From positions 21,433,411 through 21,497,410 of the forward strand of contig NC_067203.1 in the NCBI RefSeq assembly GCF_026262505.1: a DNA stretch of 64,000 bases, written 5' to 3'. Under the pieces are notes generated by a model that saw nothing but the letters and a program-made list of their open reading frames with translations, ran no database searches and was not told the origin of the DNA. The translations under genes were made by a program, and so were the position numbers. The stretch comes from Trichomonas vaginalis G3. Lineage: Eukaryota; Parabasalia; Trichomonadida; Trichomonadidae. Shown here one piece after another: positions 1 through 9,782 of this stretch; position 1 is the first letter of the stretch; the number at the start of each line of letters is the position of its first letter.

Positions 1-30
1 AAAGTTCAAATTGTAAAAAGTCAAGCTTGA
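1..30 (+). CDS. Last codons of packaging ATPase, copy A
   Basis: The window opens inside the end of a reading frame translating as KVQIVKSQA followed by a stop. This is the same C-terminus as the packaging ATPase of copy B, which ends at 48277. Only the tail is visible, so nothing can be said about the rest of this copy. Confidence 0.65.
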   Translation, partial: KVQIVKSQA

Positions 31-37
31 AAAATAA

Positions 38-294
38 ATGGTTCATTTACTCTGCTTGTTTGAAGTTGTCAAAATACTCTGTTATTTTTCACTGTTTTTC
101 ATGAGTTTTGGCGACCAGGGTTTCTTCCCTACTCGCTGTTCTTCACGATTTTCATACGGAATCTCTTCTCTCGGTTTTCCGAGAGAAGCAATCTTATGTC
201 ATTTTACTCAGAATTTTACTCAGAATTCAATAAAAATATATTTTAGGGTAGAAGGGTAGATATAACCTGTTTTCTAACCTCTTTTCTACCCCAG
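38..294. repeat. Intergenic hairpin and repeat block, copy A
   Basis: The block has no convincing gene. It contains the motif GTTTTGGCGACCAGGGT and a TCTCTCGGTTTTCCGAGAGA foldback, both of which recur in the matching spacer of copy B (49550-49890). It ends with a GGGTAGA/TCTACCC palindrome around 246-293. An open frame across it is probably incidental. Confidence 0.5.
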
Positions 295-1213
295 TTATTT
301 TATAAGCGTTTTACATGGTAAAACATTGTGAATTCGTGAAATTCTAAACAATTTCGTAGCTTCTATTTCTTCTGTCAGTACATCGAATGTTTTAACTATG
401 CCGAATGTTTCTTTATATTTCTTCTTGACATCTGAAAGAAGGAAATCGTCAGCTGTTGGATAGTTTTTGTTCAGAAATGTCAACATGTCCATTTTATCTT
501 CTGCTGGTTTCTCTACTTCTTTCTTTAAGTCTGCATAGTCGTTTCGCATACGTTCTATCTCTTTGACGGAGTAGTTATATTTCCTCATTGCTGCTTTACA
601 TTTTGAACATTGCGGGTTCATTTTAGCATTGTACATTGAAATCTTACCTGCTAGTATGACTAAGGCGTCAATTGCTCTCTTTAACTCAAAAGTTGCGGGT
701 TTTATCTGTTCATTCCATATCTTACCTCTTCTATCTTTATCTCTTATCTGCCATACACATTCAGCAACTAACGAAACAAAGTTGTCGTAGGTCTTAAACT
801 TCAGATTTATATATGTCAGAGATGTTCTTATATACCATGTCGCAATCTTTGTCCATGACTTTGTGGTTGCAATGAAATCCAAGAAACTCATAGTTAACCT
901 TTCGTATGAACTTCTTTATTTCTACTGAGTCAGTTGCTTTGACTTCTATTTCATCGAATTCTGGAATAGTAAGCTTTTGTTGTTGGATTTCAGGCAATTT
1001 GGGTAAATGGTCAATAATATCCTGCATTTCATAAAGATACTGTTCATTTGTTTCATCTTTCGCACTACAGTCTAAATTACTTGTTAAAAGTTCTTGCTTT
1101 ATCTTCTGGATTTTTGTTTCGAAAGTATATGAAGAAGGAATGAAGCTTTTCATCTCTACTAACATTGAAGTTGGGTTCATGACTAACGAGTTTGGTGCTG
1201 TTGTTGCTAACAT
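295..1213 (-). pseudogene. Unknown Polinton protein with CxxC motif, copy A
   Basis: This is the counterpart of the 304-residue protein at 49998-50912 in copy B, and it is broken here. The start MLATTAPNSL follows the TTTTTATTTTTATTGTAAGAAC leader type also seen in B. The protein is rich in Lys/Glu and carries a CSKCKAAMRKYN segment that could be half of a zinc site. I do not recognise the family. It sits between the packaging ATPase and the accessory cassette. Confidence 0.6.
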
Positions 1214-1576
1214 GTTCTTACAATAAAAATAAAAAATATTTTTTTAAAAAAACCAACTTTATTTTTTATTTCGGGAAAACTCATGACAAATTCAAGAGGG
1301 TAGAAAAGAGGTTAGAAAAGAGGTTATATCTAACCTTCTACCCTAAAATATATTTTTGCCGAATTCATGAGTTTTGGTTGAAAGAATACGGTGGAGCCAA
1401 AAGTGGCTCGACCTCAAAACAAGCATTTTCTGTATAAAATTCATGAAAATTCATGAGGGTAGAAAAGAGGTTAGAAAAGAGGTTATATCTAACCTTCTAC
1501 CCTAAATATATTTTTGCCGAATTCAGCAACAAAATTCAAATTGTAAACGGTTTAATAGAAAAAGTGTAATTTTTTC
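1214..1576. repeat. Spacer with two GGGTAGA/TCTACCC palindromes
   Basis: Two near-identical foldbacks (about 1297-1343 and 1459-1503) have arms built from GGGTAGAAAAGAGG and AACCTTCTACCCT. Each is followed by the box TAAAATATATTTTTGCCGAATTC. A third copy lies at 13813-13860. The segment AAGCATTTTCTGTATAAAATTC near 1421 is the unfilled version of a site that in copy B holds a 24-bp palindrome. Confidence 0.7.
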
Positions 1577-1765
1577 ATGTCCGAAGACTCGAAGGTGCAA
1601 CACTTCCAAAATACCGACGAACTCAGAAGAGCAGCATGGCAGTATGTTCTTGACAACTTCTTTGAGTTCTCCAGGTACACCTTGGAAAATGCTGAAGAAC
1701 TCCGACACAGAGAATTTGGAGAAATTGCACTCCAATACTACCTTGACAAACAAAGGGTAAAATAA
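1577..1765 (+). CDS. Small accessory protein, 62 residues
   Basis: This is the first gene of a cassette found in copy A but not in copy B. The product is acidic and helical-looking (ELRRAAWQYVLDNFFEFSRY). The ATG follows GAAAAAGTGTAATTTTTTC, close to the AAAGTGAC box placed before the next gene. There is no recognisable domain. Confidence 0.55.
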   Translation: MSEDSKVQHFQNTDELRRAAWQYVLDNFFEFSRYTLENAEELRHREFGEIALQYYLDKQRVK

Positions 1766-1801
1766 GACTAAAAACTTAACGTTTAAAAAGTGACATTTTT
1801 A

Positions 1802-2002
1802 ATGAGCTCCGAGTCACCGAGAAAACTTGGTCAGATGTTAGCAGCTTACTTCCCTGAGGAGGATGGAAGCGTTACATACGTAAGGTTCAAAAACAACGAA
1901 CCTGGAATTGCGTACCAAATTCGCAATTACATGACCATGGAAGAGTACGAAAGGTTTCTACAAGAGAAACCAGCTCTAAACAACTCAGAAAAGAAAGAGT
2001 AA
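1802..2002 (+). CDS. Small accessory protein, 66 residues
   Basis: The ATG at 1802 is chosen because AAAAAGTGACATTTTTA lies directly before it; an upstream in-frame GTG falls inside that box. The product begins MSSESPRKLGQMLAAYF, and its acidic middle and C-terminal KKE give no family. It is the second gene of the A-only cassette, 36 bp after the first. Confidence 0.5.
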   Translation: MSSESPRKLGQMLAAYFPEEDGSVTYVRFKNNEPGIAYQIRNYMTMEEYERFLQEKPALNNSEKKE

Positions 2003-2030
2003 AAAGTTTAACTCGTAATTGTTTATTTTT

Positions 2031-2639
2031 TTACTTGTATGGGCAAGCTGCAAGAATGAAGTCGACTATCTCAGTCTTTGTCTTGACCAGTTGGACTGCT
2101 CTTGCGAGTACGTCTGTTTTGCGGTCTCCAGCTGGTGTCTGACCTTCGTAATTGCGCATGTTCTTGAGAGCTCCAACTGTAAATGGCTGTAAGATGAAGA
2201 GTCTCTCAGACTGCTTGAGGTAGTCTTCACGGTCACGAACCGAATCTGTGGTACGAGTCGAATTGGTCGACCTTAGGGAAGAGACTGAAAGCCTGTCATC
2301 TTCCATAGGGGCTGTGGCATACTCTTTGCGTAAACGGTTCAGACCTTCTTCGAACTCTTGGTCTCTCTTCGATTGGGATTGAGATTGGAATTGGGGTGGA
2401 GGGTTTGACATGAACATCCAAGGGTTAGGGAAGTAAGGCATGGGTTGAGGAGGGTAGTTTGGAAAGCCTTGTGGTGGGTAGTTTGGAAAGCCTTGTGGTG
2501 GGTAGTAACCTTGAGGTGGAAATTGGTAGTAATTCGGAGGTCCTTGTTGGAACTGAGGTTGCTGAGGAGACTGTTGTGGTGCTGGAGCATGCTGTTCCTC
2601 TGGCTGTGGAACGGGTTCAGTAGGTGGGACGTCGGACAT
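2031..2639 (-). CDS. Pro/Gln/Tyr-rich protein, 202 residues
   Basis: The N-terminal half (about residues 5-95) is low complexity, with tandem PPQGFPNY units. The C-terminal half is mixed and more structured (RKEYATAPMEDDRLSVSSL, then KTDVLARAVQLVKTKTEIV). Such composition suits a structural or scaffold protein, but that is inference. A trace of its start (MSDVPP) remains in copy B at about 52419-52436, so B once had this gene or recombined with a copy that did. Confidence 0.6.
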   Translation of the reverse strand: MSDVPPTEPVPQPEEQHAPAPQQSPQQPQFQQGPPNYYQFPPQGYYPPQGFPNYPPQGFPNYPPQPMPYFPNPWMFMSNPPPQFQSQSQSKRDQEFEEGLNRLRKEYATAPMEDDRLSVSSLRSTNSTRTTDSVRDREDYLKQSERLFILQPFTVGALKNMRNYEGQTPAGDRKTDVLARAVQLVKTKTEIVDFILAACPYK

Positions 2640-2669
2640 TCGTTTGTGTCTTAACCGTCTTTGTTCTGA

Positions 2670-2985
2670 AACAATATAATATTGTCTTGAAAAAGTACAA
2701 CATTGTCTTGAAAAAGTACAACATTGTCTTGAAAAAGTACAACATTGTCTTGAAAAAGTACAACATTGTCTTGAAAAAGTACAACATTGTCTTGAAAAAG
2801 TACAACATTGTTCTGAAAAAGTTCAAGACTTGTTCTGAAAAAGTACAGCTGTCCTCAAATTTGAGAGACATTGTACTGAATTTATACAACATTGTTCTGA
2901 AAAAGTACAACATTGTTCTGAAAAAGTACAACATTGTCTTGAAAAAGTACAACATTGTCTTGAAAAAGTACAATATTGTACTGAC
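2670..2985. repeat. 21-bp tandem repeat array
   Basis: About 14 units of a 21-bp sequence, CTTGAAAAAGTACAACATTGT, run head to tail; a few central units are more diverged. Because 21 is a multiple of three, the array is open in frames on both strands, which is why long ORFs appear here. It lies between the divergent genes at 2031-2639 (-) and 2991-3365 (+), so it may also hold their promoters. Confidence 0.85.
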
Positions 2986-2990
2986 TCAGT

Positions 2991-3365
2991 ATGGAGCTTG
3001 ACCCCTTAGACGAAGCAATTTATCTAATTGAGGTAAATGAAACCGTGAAGGAATATCTCAGCAAGTGCAAACCAAGCAAGTCCATTGGCTTCTGGTTGTC
3101 CAAGAATAGTGTCTTAAAGTTGGAAATTGAAACAGGTGTTGCAATTCAAGTTCCAGAAGGCACTGCATTCGATGATATTAAGGATGTGAAGAAAGAAGCC
3201 CTCTTGAAGTTCTTCATGAAACGTCCTTGGATACTACTTCCATATCGTGAGAGCCCAATTCCACGAATTACACAAATTCTCAGAGCACTACTTCACTACT
3301 CTGGACAGCCGTTCTTCATAACCTCAGAAGGCGACATCCAACCAATTCTTCAGCCAGTTCAGTAA
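2991..3365 (+). CDS. Unknown accessory protein, 124 residues
   Basis: The frame has balanced amino-acid composition and runs MELDPLDEAIYLIEVNETVK through to ILQPVQ. Codon choice is richer in G/C-ending codons than in the polymerase and fibre genes of the same element. It starts at the edge of the 21-bp array and belongs to the A-only cassette. No domain is recognised. Confidence 0.6.
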   Translation: MELDPLDEAIYLIEVNETVKEYLSKCKPSKSIGFWLSKNSVLKLEIETGVAIQVPEGTAFDDIKDVKKEALLKFFMKRPWILLPYRESPIPRITQILRALLHYSGQPFFITSEGDIQPILQPVQ

Positions 3366-3393
3366 ACATCTCATTTTAACTTCACTTTTTTTT

Positions 3394-3679
3394 ATGTTTT
3401 TACTCACACTCGTACTCAACAGGTTTGTGTACAACTATTTCAACTGTGAACCTTGTATTGACCGGTCTTCCTGCAAATGCAAGTTCGGTCAATACACAAT
3501 TTATGGTGGCAAGAAAGACAGTGGGGAATGTTATTCTGACATCTGTTGTTGCGCTCGAGAGAGAATTGAAATTCCAGAACCCAACTCCAACACCAACACT
3601 CAAGTTGCCGAAGACTCATGTGAAGAAGAAGCCTTCTGGTAAGTTTCTTATAGCCATCTATATGGCACGCTTTGAGTAA
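3394..3679 (+). other. Small gene region, frame uncertain
   Basis: Two overlapping forward frames are open. One is Cys-rich (DRSSCKCKFGQYTIYGGKK) and starts at 3394. The other has a Thr/Val-rich beta-like sequence and then a Pro-Thr run (NPTPTPTLKLP), and lacks an obvious start. The second has the more protein-like pattern, but I cannot decide between them. It lies between two cassette genes on the same strand. Confidence 0.35.
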
Positions 3680-3700
3680 AAACATTTTTTTCTTTTTTGA

Positions 3701-4267
3701 ATGAAGCAAGTTAAATTCGTCCCACACCAATCTCAATGGACCGATGAAGAGTTTCAAGCTATGGTTGAAGGTGTTGAGAACGACATAGACGGCGAACTTG
3801 AAGGAGCTCAAACCACAATTGCAACCAAAATTGCACAAGTCAAGGAACAGATAGCTCCACTTAAAGCTACCAAAGCTACTCTTGACCTCATGGATAGTTA
3901 CCGTTTAGAAGTAAAGAGTGGAATAAGACAATTAAAATTAAAACTTCTAAACTACGAAGCTATACTCCAAAAGTTAGCAGAAATGAGAAGACTTTACCAG
4001 AGCTACTTACATGTAAGGGACTTACCTTCAAGCAGTCCGACCAAAGATGAATTTTCTGACATTGTCCCAATTTTGTCCGAAAGTCAGCTCAGATGTTTTG
4101 AACTGCTCCCAACATATCCAGAATATGAACGTTTGCCTGAACTCTTCCGCAATCTCAAAAAACGTTTTTTGGTTCTCATGTTCGAAACTTTTATCGGAAG
4201 AGACAACAAACGTTCAGAAGAAGAACAAGATATTATTTTAAACTTGTTGTATGACATAACGTCATAA
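3701..4267 (+). CDS. Coiled-coil accessory protein, 188 residues
   Basis: Residues about 25-110 are heptad-like and rich in Lys/Glu/Leu (IATKIAQVKEQIAPLKATKA), suggesting a coiled coil. The C-terminal part is more compact, with FRNLKKRFLVLMFETFIGRD. It starts MKQVKFVPHQSQW after TTTTTTTCTTTTTTGA. No family is recognised. It is the largest intact-looking gene of the A-only cassette. Confidence 0.6.
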   Translation: MKQVKFVPHQSQWTDEEFQAMVEGVENDIDGELEGAQTTIATKIAQVKEQIAPLKATKATLDLMDSYRLEVKSGIRQLKLKLLNYEAILQKLAEMRRLYQSYLHVRDLPSSSPTKDEFSDIVPILSESQLRCFELLPTYPEYERLPELFRNLKKRFLVLMFETFIGRDNKRSEEEQDIILNLLYDITS

Positions 4268-4316
4268 CAAGCTTTTTGAAGTAAAACCGTCATTCTCAAA
4301 CCACTTCATTTTTTCG

Positions 4317-5007
4317 ATGTCCGAACAAGCACCGAAGCCAAACACAATGGCAGATGTCCTTTCAATGTTGCCAGACAAGCGCCCAGTTCAAATTCAAATT
4401 TTGAATTTGAAAGCTCATCTGACAAACACCGTTAAGACTCTCCAAAGTAGTCTTATGGAAGAGATGACCAAGCTCAAAGCCGATGTCCTCATGAACCAAG
4501 CTTCCAATGAGAAATGCCTGAATGATTTGACGGAAACCTTGCGCATTTACGAGAGAGAACCGAGACCTTGCCAGACTCATCTACCGTTTCTTCGAAGAGA
4601 TAGACGCCATCTGGAAGGTACTCGGAAAGGACAGAACCTCCAACACCGTATTCGTGAACACAGAATTGAAGAAGGAATTGTCGAGGAAGAAGAGAAACAC
4701 GAAGAAGAGGAAGAGGAAGAAGAGAAACACGAAGAAGAGGAAGTTTGGGCAACCCTTGTTGCCGATGACACTTACGAAATTTCCCAACCCTACCCATACC
4801 AAATCCGCAACAAGGAGACAGGCAAGGTTCTTACCCCAGTCCTCAACAACTTGGGACACTTGAACCTTACCCTTCGGAATACGGTTCAATTCCATGGGCA
4901 AGCTTGTCGCAATTCAATGGGTTCCAAATCCAAACAAGAAGACGAAGGTCAGACACATTGACGGTGACAAGCTCAACAACCGTAAGGAGAACCTCGAGTG
5001 GTTCTAA
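4317..5007 (+). pseudogene. Coiled-coil ORF merging into HNH endonuclease remnant
   Basis: The first part encodes a Leu/Lys-rich coiled-coil protein starting MSEQAPKPNTMADVLSMLP. A direct repeat then gives Glu-rich EEEEKHEEEE stretches (about 4670-4745). The last part (4744-5007) shows NUMOD4-like and HNH-like pieces: WATLVADDTYEISQPYPYQI and VRHIDGDKLNNRKENLEW. HNH proteins with NUMOD4 are homing endonucleases that nick or cut DNA at their own insertion site. The region is broken. Confidence 0.55.
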
Positions 5008-5097
5008 GAGTAAAAAAATTTTATTTTAGGGGGAAACCCCGAGTAAATTTAGGTGTTTATTTAGTTAAGTAGCTTAAATTAAGGGTAATTTGGACAA

Positions 5098-5367
5098 TTA
5101 GTTCCGACCTCTGAATTGGACTCTTTCGTCATCCCAGTTGCGTAGGAGGTCGTCCCAGAGGAGTTGGTAGAATTGCCAATCCAAGGACGATTTGTCCTCC
5201 CAGGCATTGAGGATGTACTGCTCGTAGAGTTCATGACCTCTGCCTTGCACCAGACACCCTCTCCCTTGGAACGTAAGGCTTCTTCGAAGTGCTCGAATGC
5301 GATTGGCTGCGGACCATCTGAAATGACACTTTTTGTCCGTTTGGTCAATGTTCGTGTCTCGTGCCAT
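5098..5367 (-). CDS. Small accessory protein, 89 residues
   Basis: Starts MARDTNIDQTDKKCHFRWSA at the ATG at 5367, downstream of TTTGTATTTTCGTCGACT. The C-terminal half is rich in Trp and acidic residues (LDWQFYQLLWDDLLRNW). No family is recognised. It is the last gene of the A-only cassette, just before the polymerase. Confidence 0.5.
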   Translation of the reverse strand: MARDTNIDQTDKKCHFRWSAANRIRALRRSLTFQGRGCLVQGRGHELYEQYILNAWEDKSSLDWQFYQLLWDDLLRNWDDERVQFRGRN

Positions 5368-5462
5368 AGTCGACGAAAATACAAACAAACAGGTTATATA
5401 TGAGTTTGAGACCAAGAATGGTGTAACTCGACCTGTCCGATTCAAATTCGAATAAAAATTTT

Positions 5463-7601
5463 TTATTTCATGCAATGTTTTATTTCTGTGCCGTCTTCAA
5501 GTATGCCCCAGTACTTACGCTTGGAGAGGACATGAACTTCGGTGAAAATTTTGTCCAATTTGAATTGACCCATCTTTTCACCGACCATTCCCATTTCAAT
5601 GAGTTTGTTATAGCCTTCTTCGTTCGTCATGAGTGCGTCAATGTTCTCATAGTAAACCTTCACTTTGGATTTGACTTCGGAGAAGAATTTGTTGTAGTTG
5701 TCAAGGACTGCCTTTGCGAACTGAGGGTAAGACCAATGTTCGACAATAGGTTTTATGTGGTTACTAAGCCACTTGACCTTGAGTGAATTCGTATTTCAAA
5801 ACAAAAGGGAAACCTTTCAACAAAGTTGTCGACCTTCTCATAATGTTTACTCTTCATCTTTGAGGTTTCTTAATGGAATATCCCCATGTCGAATTCATAA
5901 GCAATTTGAGTGTCATTGCAAGTTTGGGGTTTGAAGCTTTCCTAATATCATACAGTTGTTGTATGACTTTTCCAACTGTATAGTTCCTTCCTGGGAACTC
6001 ACCGTCTTCGTTTGGAATTCCAGTCGGGATATATTGGACGAACCTCATGTACGCAGCGTTAAGGTCGACATAGTATATCTTTTCATCTGAGTCGAACTTG
6101 TCGCAACCAATGGGTCCAGTTCGTGGAAATTCAAGTGAGTCTCTTATCTTCTGAGAAACTTCGCCTGCTATCTCATAAACATCGTCGAAGCAACCTGTTT
6201 CATATAAAACCTTCTGACCTAACTCAGATGCTCTCCAATACAATTTGACGTCAATTGGATGTCTCAATGGAAGTTTGTTTATAGCATCTTGAAGTTCTTG
6301 CAACCTCATTGGAAGTTCTTCTGGTTCAGGTTGGTATCCGAACAATCCAACTCCTTTTGGAACTGTGTACTTCTTTTGTGCTAGAACTTTGTCTGGAACA
6401 ACTTTTGGTCTTGCTAACAATGAAAAGTTTGTTTCGTCTTTTGGTACAAAAGTTTCTGTCAGCTTGTCATCTGGAATTGGTTCCAACAAACCTTTCTCGA
6501 AAAGAATGTTTACAGCTCTGACAATGTTGCACTTGCCTTTTCCGAACAATGGGTTTGTAAGACTTTCGTTCAACATGAAGTGGTTGTGGACAATTACAAT
6601 CTTCAACCATGGTAAGTCTTTGTCAACAACATAGTCGTCATGTGAAGAACCTTTCTAGTCGGAATGTTGACTCGGATATTGACATTTGCCAACGGTGCAA
6701 TTTTGCCAATTGACCTCTGAGAATGTACCTTGTCTTCACACATGACTCAAGATACTTCATCTTCTCATCTGTAACAAGACCAGAGTTCCTGAGACATGTA
6801 AGAATACAAGGTTCATTGACAATTTTTCAATTGAATTGTAAATTCCATACCTTGTCAAGTCAATGTCAGACTTATTTATGAACGGGAAGTATCCAGCATG
6901 TTGTCTGACTGCTTGAGGGTTAGGTTGGTACCATTCAAATTTTACACTTGCAATTCCTTCAATTGCATTCAAAATGTCTGAGTCGGAGTCAAACATTTGT
7001 TCTCTCTTTGTAGTCTTGAAAGCGTCAAGAAGTTGTGCGGCTGTTGTGACATTGCCATGTGCATAGTAAATGTGACCATCTAAATCTGTTACGGTTAGTC
7101 TGAGATTGTATCCTTTCTTATTTCCGTCTTGAATTGCAGCAAGTACACCCATGAAGCCTTCTTTGTTCTTTCCTTCGTCAAAGTTTACTGTAAAGGTTCG
7201 ACCAGATGTAATTTGACTTCTAACTTCACGATACTCATATGCATATCTTGTTCTTTCCATGGGAGCATGTGTCTTCACCTTTTCCTTTTTTCCTTCTCAA
7301 AGGATGCAATTGTTCGTCATGTTTCCAGTAGAATCTGGCAAAGCCGTCGTGTCCTTCAACTTGAGGCTCAGAAACATCGAAAGGCATGTCCATAAGACGT
7401 TCTTCTTCTAACCTCTCTAACCTGTTTGGATAATTTGCGCGTGCTGTTTCCAAGTCCATTTCATAGGTCAGACCAGCCAGTTTGTCATAGACTTTTATGG
7501 TCTTCCCTTCCTATATTTAAACTTCTTTGAAACTTCCAACCATATCTTTGCAACTCTGCTTTTATTCTAGCAGATTTTCTATCCATTCTATATGGGGGCA
7601 T
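5463..7601 (-). pseudogene. polB: Family B DNA polymerase of Polinton, copy A
   Basis: This is the counterpart of the open frame at 53706-55859 in copy B, nearly identical but broken here. It still shows the palm motif A region (YYVDLNAAYMRF) and the motif B region (LKLLMNSTWGYSIKKPQ). The family copies the linear element from its ends using a protein primer. The ATG at 7601 is preceded by TTTTTATTTTTATAAAA, the leader common to several genes of the element. Confidence 0.85.
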
Positions 7602-7633
7602 TTTTATAAAAATAAAAAAATATTTTTTTCTTT

Positions 7634-8213
7634 ACTTAAACATAACCGCCTGCTGCCATAAGTCTTTGACGCCAACCCATACCAGCTAATGAAGTTGACT
7701 TGGTTTAGTTTGGAAACTAAACTTTGGTTTTGGTTTATCTTCAGTTTTTGGTTTTTCTTCTTCTATCGGTTTTTCGTCACTTTTCGGTTCCTCTGACTTA
7801 CCTCACTTGCAGGTATGGTTGTGTCGTCAACATCTTCATAAATATCATATGCCATTTGTTTTTGTTTTCCTTTCAACTTTTTGTTTTTGTAAAGTTTAGA
7901 ATATTTCGACTCTAAGTCAATGAGATGTTCTATAATGAAACTGTTGGTCAGTGAAGTAAACTTTTCCATCTGTTGTCTCGAAAGCTCCTTCAGACTTCAA
8001 TATTTTATTTGTGAGAGTTTGTTTCTTTTTTGAGATACTAGCCGTTCCATTTCTATGAAAAGTGACTTTGTAGTTAGGGTTTGTATTTCCAGACCTGGCA
8101 CTTTCTATTATTGAATTTTTTTCTTCATCTGTAAGTTCTTTGACAGGTTTTGACAATGGTTCTGAACTTTTTGTTTGTGGTGTCAAATCTACCGTTTCAA
8201 CTTCTTCGGTCAT
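7634..8213 (-). pseudogene. Lys/Glu-rich Polinton protein, copy A
   Basis: This is the counterpart of the 194-residue protein at 56624-57208; it is broken here. The N-terminus MTEEVETVDLTPQTKSSEPL is shared. No domain is recognised. It lies directly upstream of polB on the same strand with no homing-endonuclease gene between them, unlike in copy B. Confidence 0.6.
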
Positions 8214-8232
8214 TTCATCTCAGTAAAAAATT

Positions 8233-8387
8233 TTAGTTTGGTTTTTTTCAACTGGTTGTTTAGGTTTTTTAAGTCGGTCTAAAACTTCCTGAGGTATAGG
8301 GAGGACTTGACAAACACGTGGTTGTGTAACTGCTGGAAGTCGACAAATCCATCTTGAACCCATTTGTCTCAATGCTGTATTGTTCAT
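8233..8387 (-). pseudogene. Counterpart of 51-residue microprotein, copy A
   Basis: The segment matches the small gene at 57228-57383 in copy B, from its MNNTALRQMGSRW start to its Pro-rich end. It does not read through in this copy. The leader TTTACTGAGATGAA is the same in both copies and also precedes the next gene. Confidence 0.45.
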
Positions 8388-8406
8388 TTCATCTCAGTAA
8401 AAAAAT

Positions 8407-8807
8407 TTACATTCCCCACGTTTGAGGTGGTTGCGGTTGGTTGTTGTTTACCCATTGTTGTGCATGGTTATATCCTCTGTTAAAGAATCTTTCACCTTGG
8501 TCCATATAGTGCCCTGCTTGGTTATAGTAGTCATTTGCTTTGTTATAGTAGTTTCCTGCTTGTCTTCCTACATTGTCCATCCATCCTTGAACTTTTCCTC
8601 TTGTTTCAGGATTTGGAATAAGATTTGTGCATCTCGTGCTACCTCCCAACCTTTCTGTACAGTTTGTATAATAGGCTGTGCTTTCTCTTTCAGTATACCT
8701 AATGTACTCAAAATCTTCCTTCCAATTCCAAATGCACCTTGGCTATTGTTCCCACTGCGGGCAAAAATCTGGATGCAAACTCCTGCTAATGCGCCAAATA
8801 AACCCAT
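8407..8807 (-). pseudogene. Gly-rich amphipathic protein, copy A
   Basis: This is the counterpart of the 133-residue protein at 57403-57804; it is broken in this copy. Its start (MGLFGALAGV) and its Asn/Tyr/Gln-rich tail (NYYNKANDYYNQAGHYMDQG) are both visible. See the copy B entry for a possible role. Confidence 0.6.
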
Positions 8808-8824
8808 TTCTTATAGGGTAAAAA

Positions 8825-9782
8825 ATGACGAATCCAAACAAGGACCCCTATGTTTCTAAAGCGACAAAGAAAGCACTCATGATAAAAATCTTTAGTTCAA
8901 CACCAAATGCTTGGTTTATGGATATCTTGGAAAACATTCCGAGGTATAGAGAAGATGGACCACCATACTGGCTAATATTTGTCGGTCAAAACACAAGATA
9001 CTGTGAAGCCATACCATTACAGTCCAAAAATATTTTAGATGTGAAAACTGCTTTGACAATATTCGTTGACAAATACCATCCAACAAAACTGACATCTGAC
9101 TGTGAAAGTTCTTTCAAATCAGACGATATTAAAAACTATCTGCGTTCAAAAAATGTAACCAATATTTCATTGTCGACCAAAACCATTCTGCTCTTGGTGT
9201 CATTGACAGTTGTATAAAAATCTTAAGAGACTTAAACCAACCACAAGGTGGTGAAGCAAATGAAATGTCATATGACGACAAGTATAGACACTTCTCCATG
9301 GCAAAGATGAGACAAGTTTTAAATATTTACAATAGCCGTAAACAAAAAGGTTTGGGAAACCACTCCCCCGAAGAAATGAAAAACAACCCTGACTTAGAGA
9401 AAGACTATATATTTAATAGTTTAGTCAAAAGAGACAAACAAGAAAGAATGCCAGGCTTCAAACTTAAGAAAGGTGACAAAGTAAAATAGAAATACCTAAA
9501 CGCGACCCATATGAAAATACTATTGACTATGACAACAATGGGAACTCGACAGGTACTCACGTTCGTGTTCGTAAAAATAGAAGAAAGTATACAAGAGAAT
9601 ATTATGAAGTTTTAGGCAAACATGGCAAAATGTACAGACTGCAAGCAGAAGATAAAACTACTATTGTCAGACCTCGTTTCAAACTTGTCAAAGTTCAAGG
9701 TGGTATACTTTCAAAGACAGTTCCTAACAAATATAAGACAACTCCTGACGAATATGCTAAAGAAGTTGAAAATGACGACTAA
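8825..9782 (+). pseudogene. RVE-type integrase of Polinton, copy A
   Basis: This is the counterpart of the integrase at 57822-58781, more than nine-tenths similar by eye and broken. The RVE core pieces WFMDILENIP and TKLTSD are readable. The family joins the linear element to host DNA and creates a 5-6 bp target duplication. Confidence 0.8.

Noticed and set aside
2617-3001. Repeat proteins on both strands of the 21-bp array
   Set aside because: A tandem unit of 21 bp automatically keeps frames open; there is no other sign of coding.
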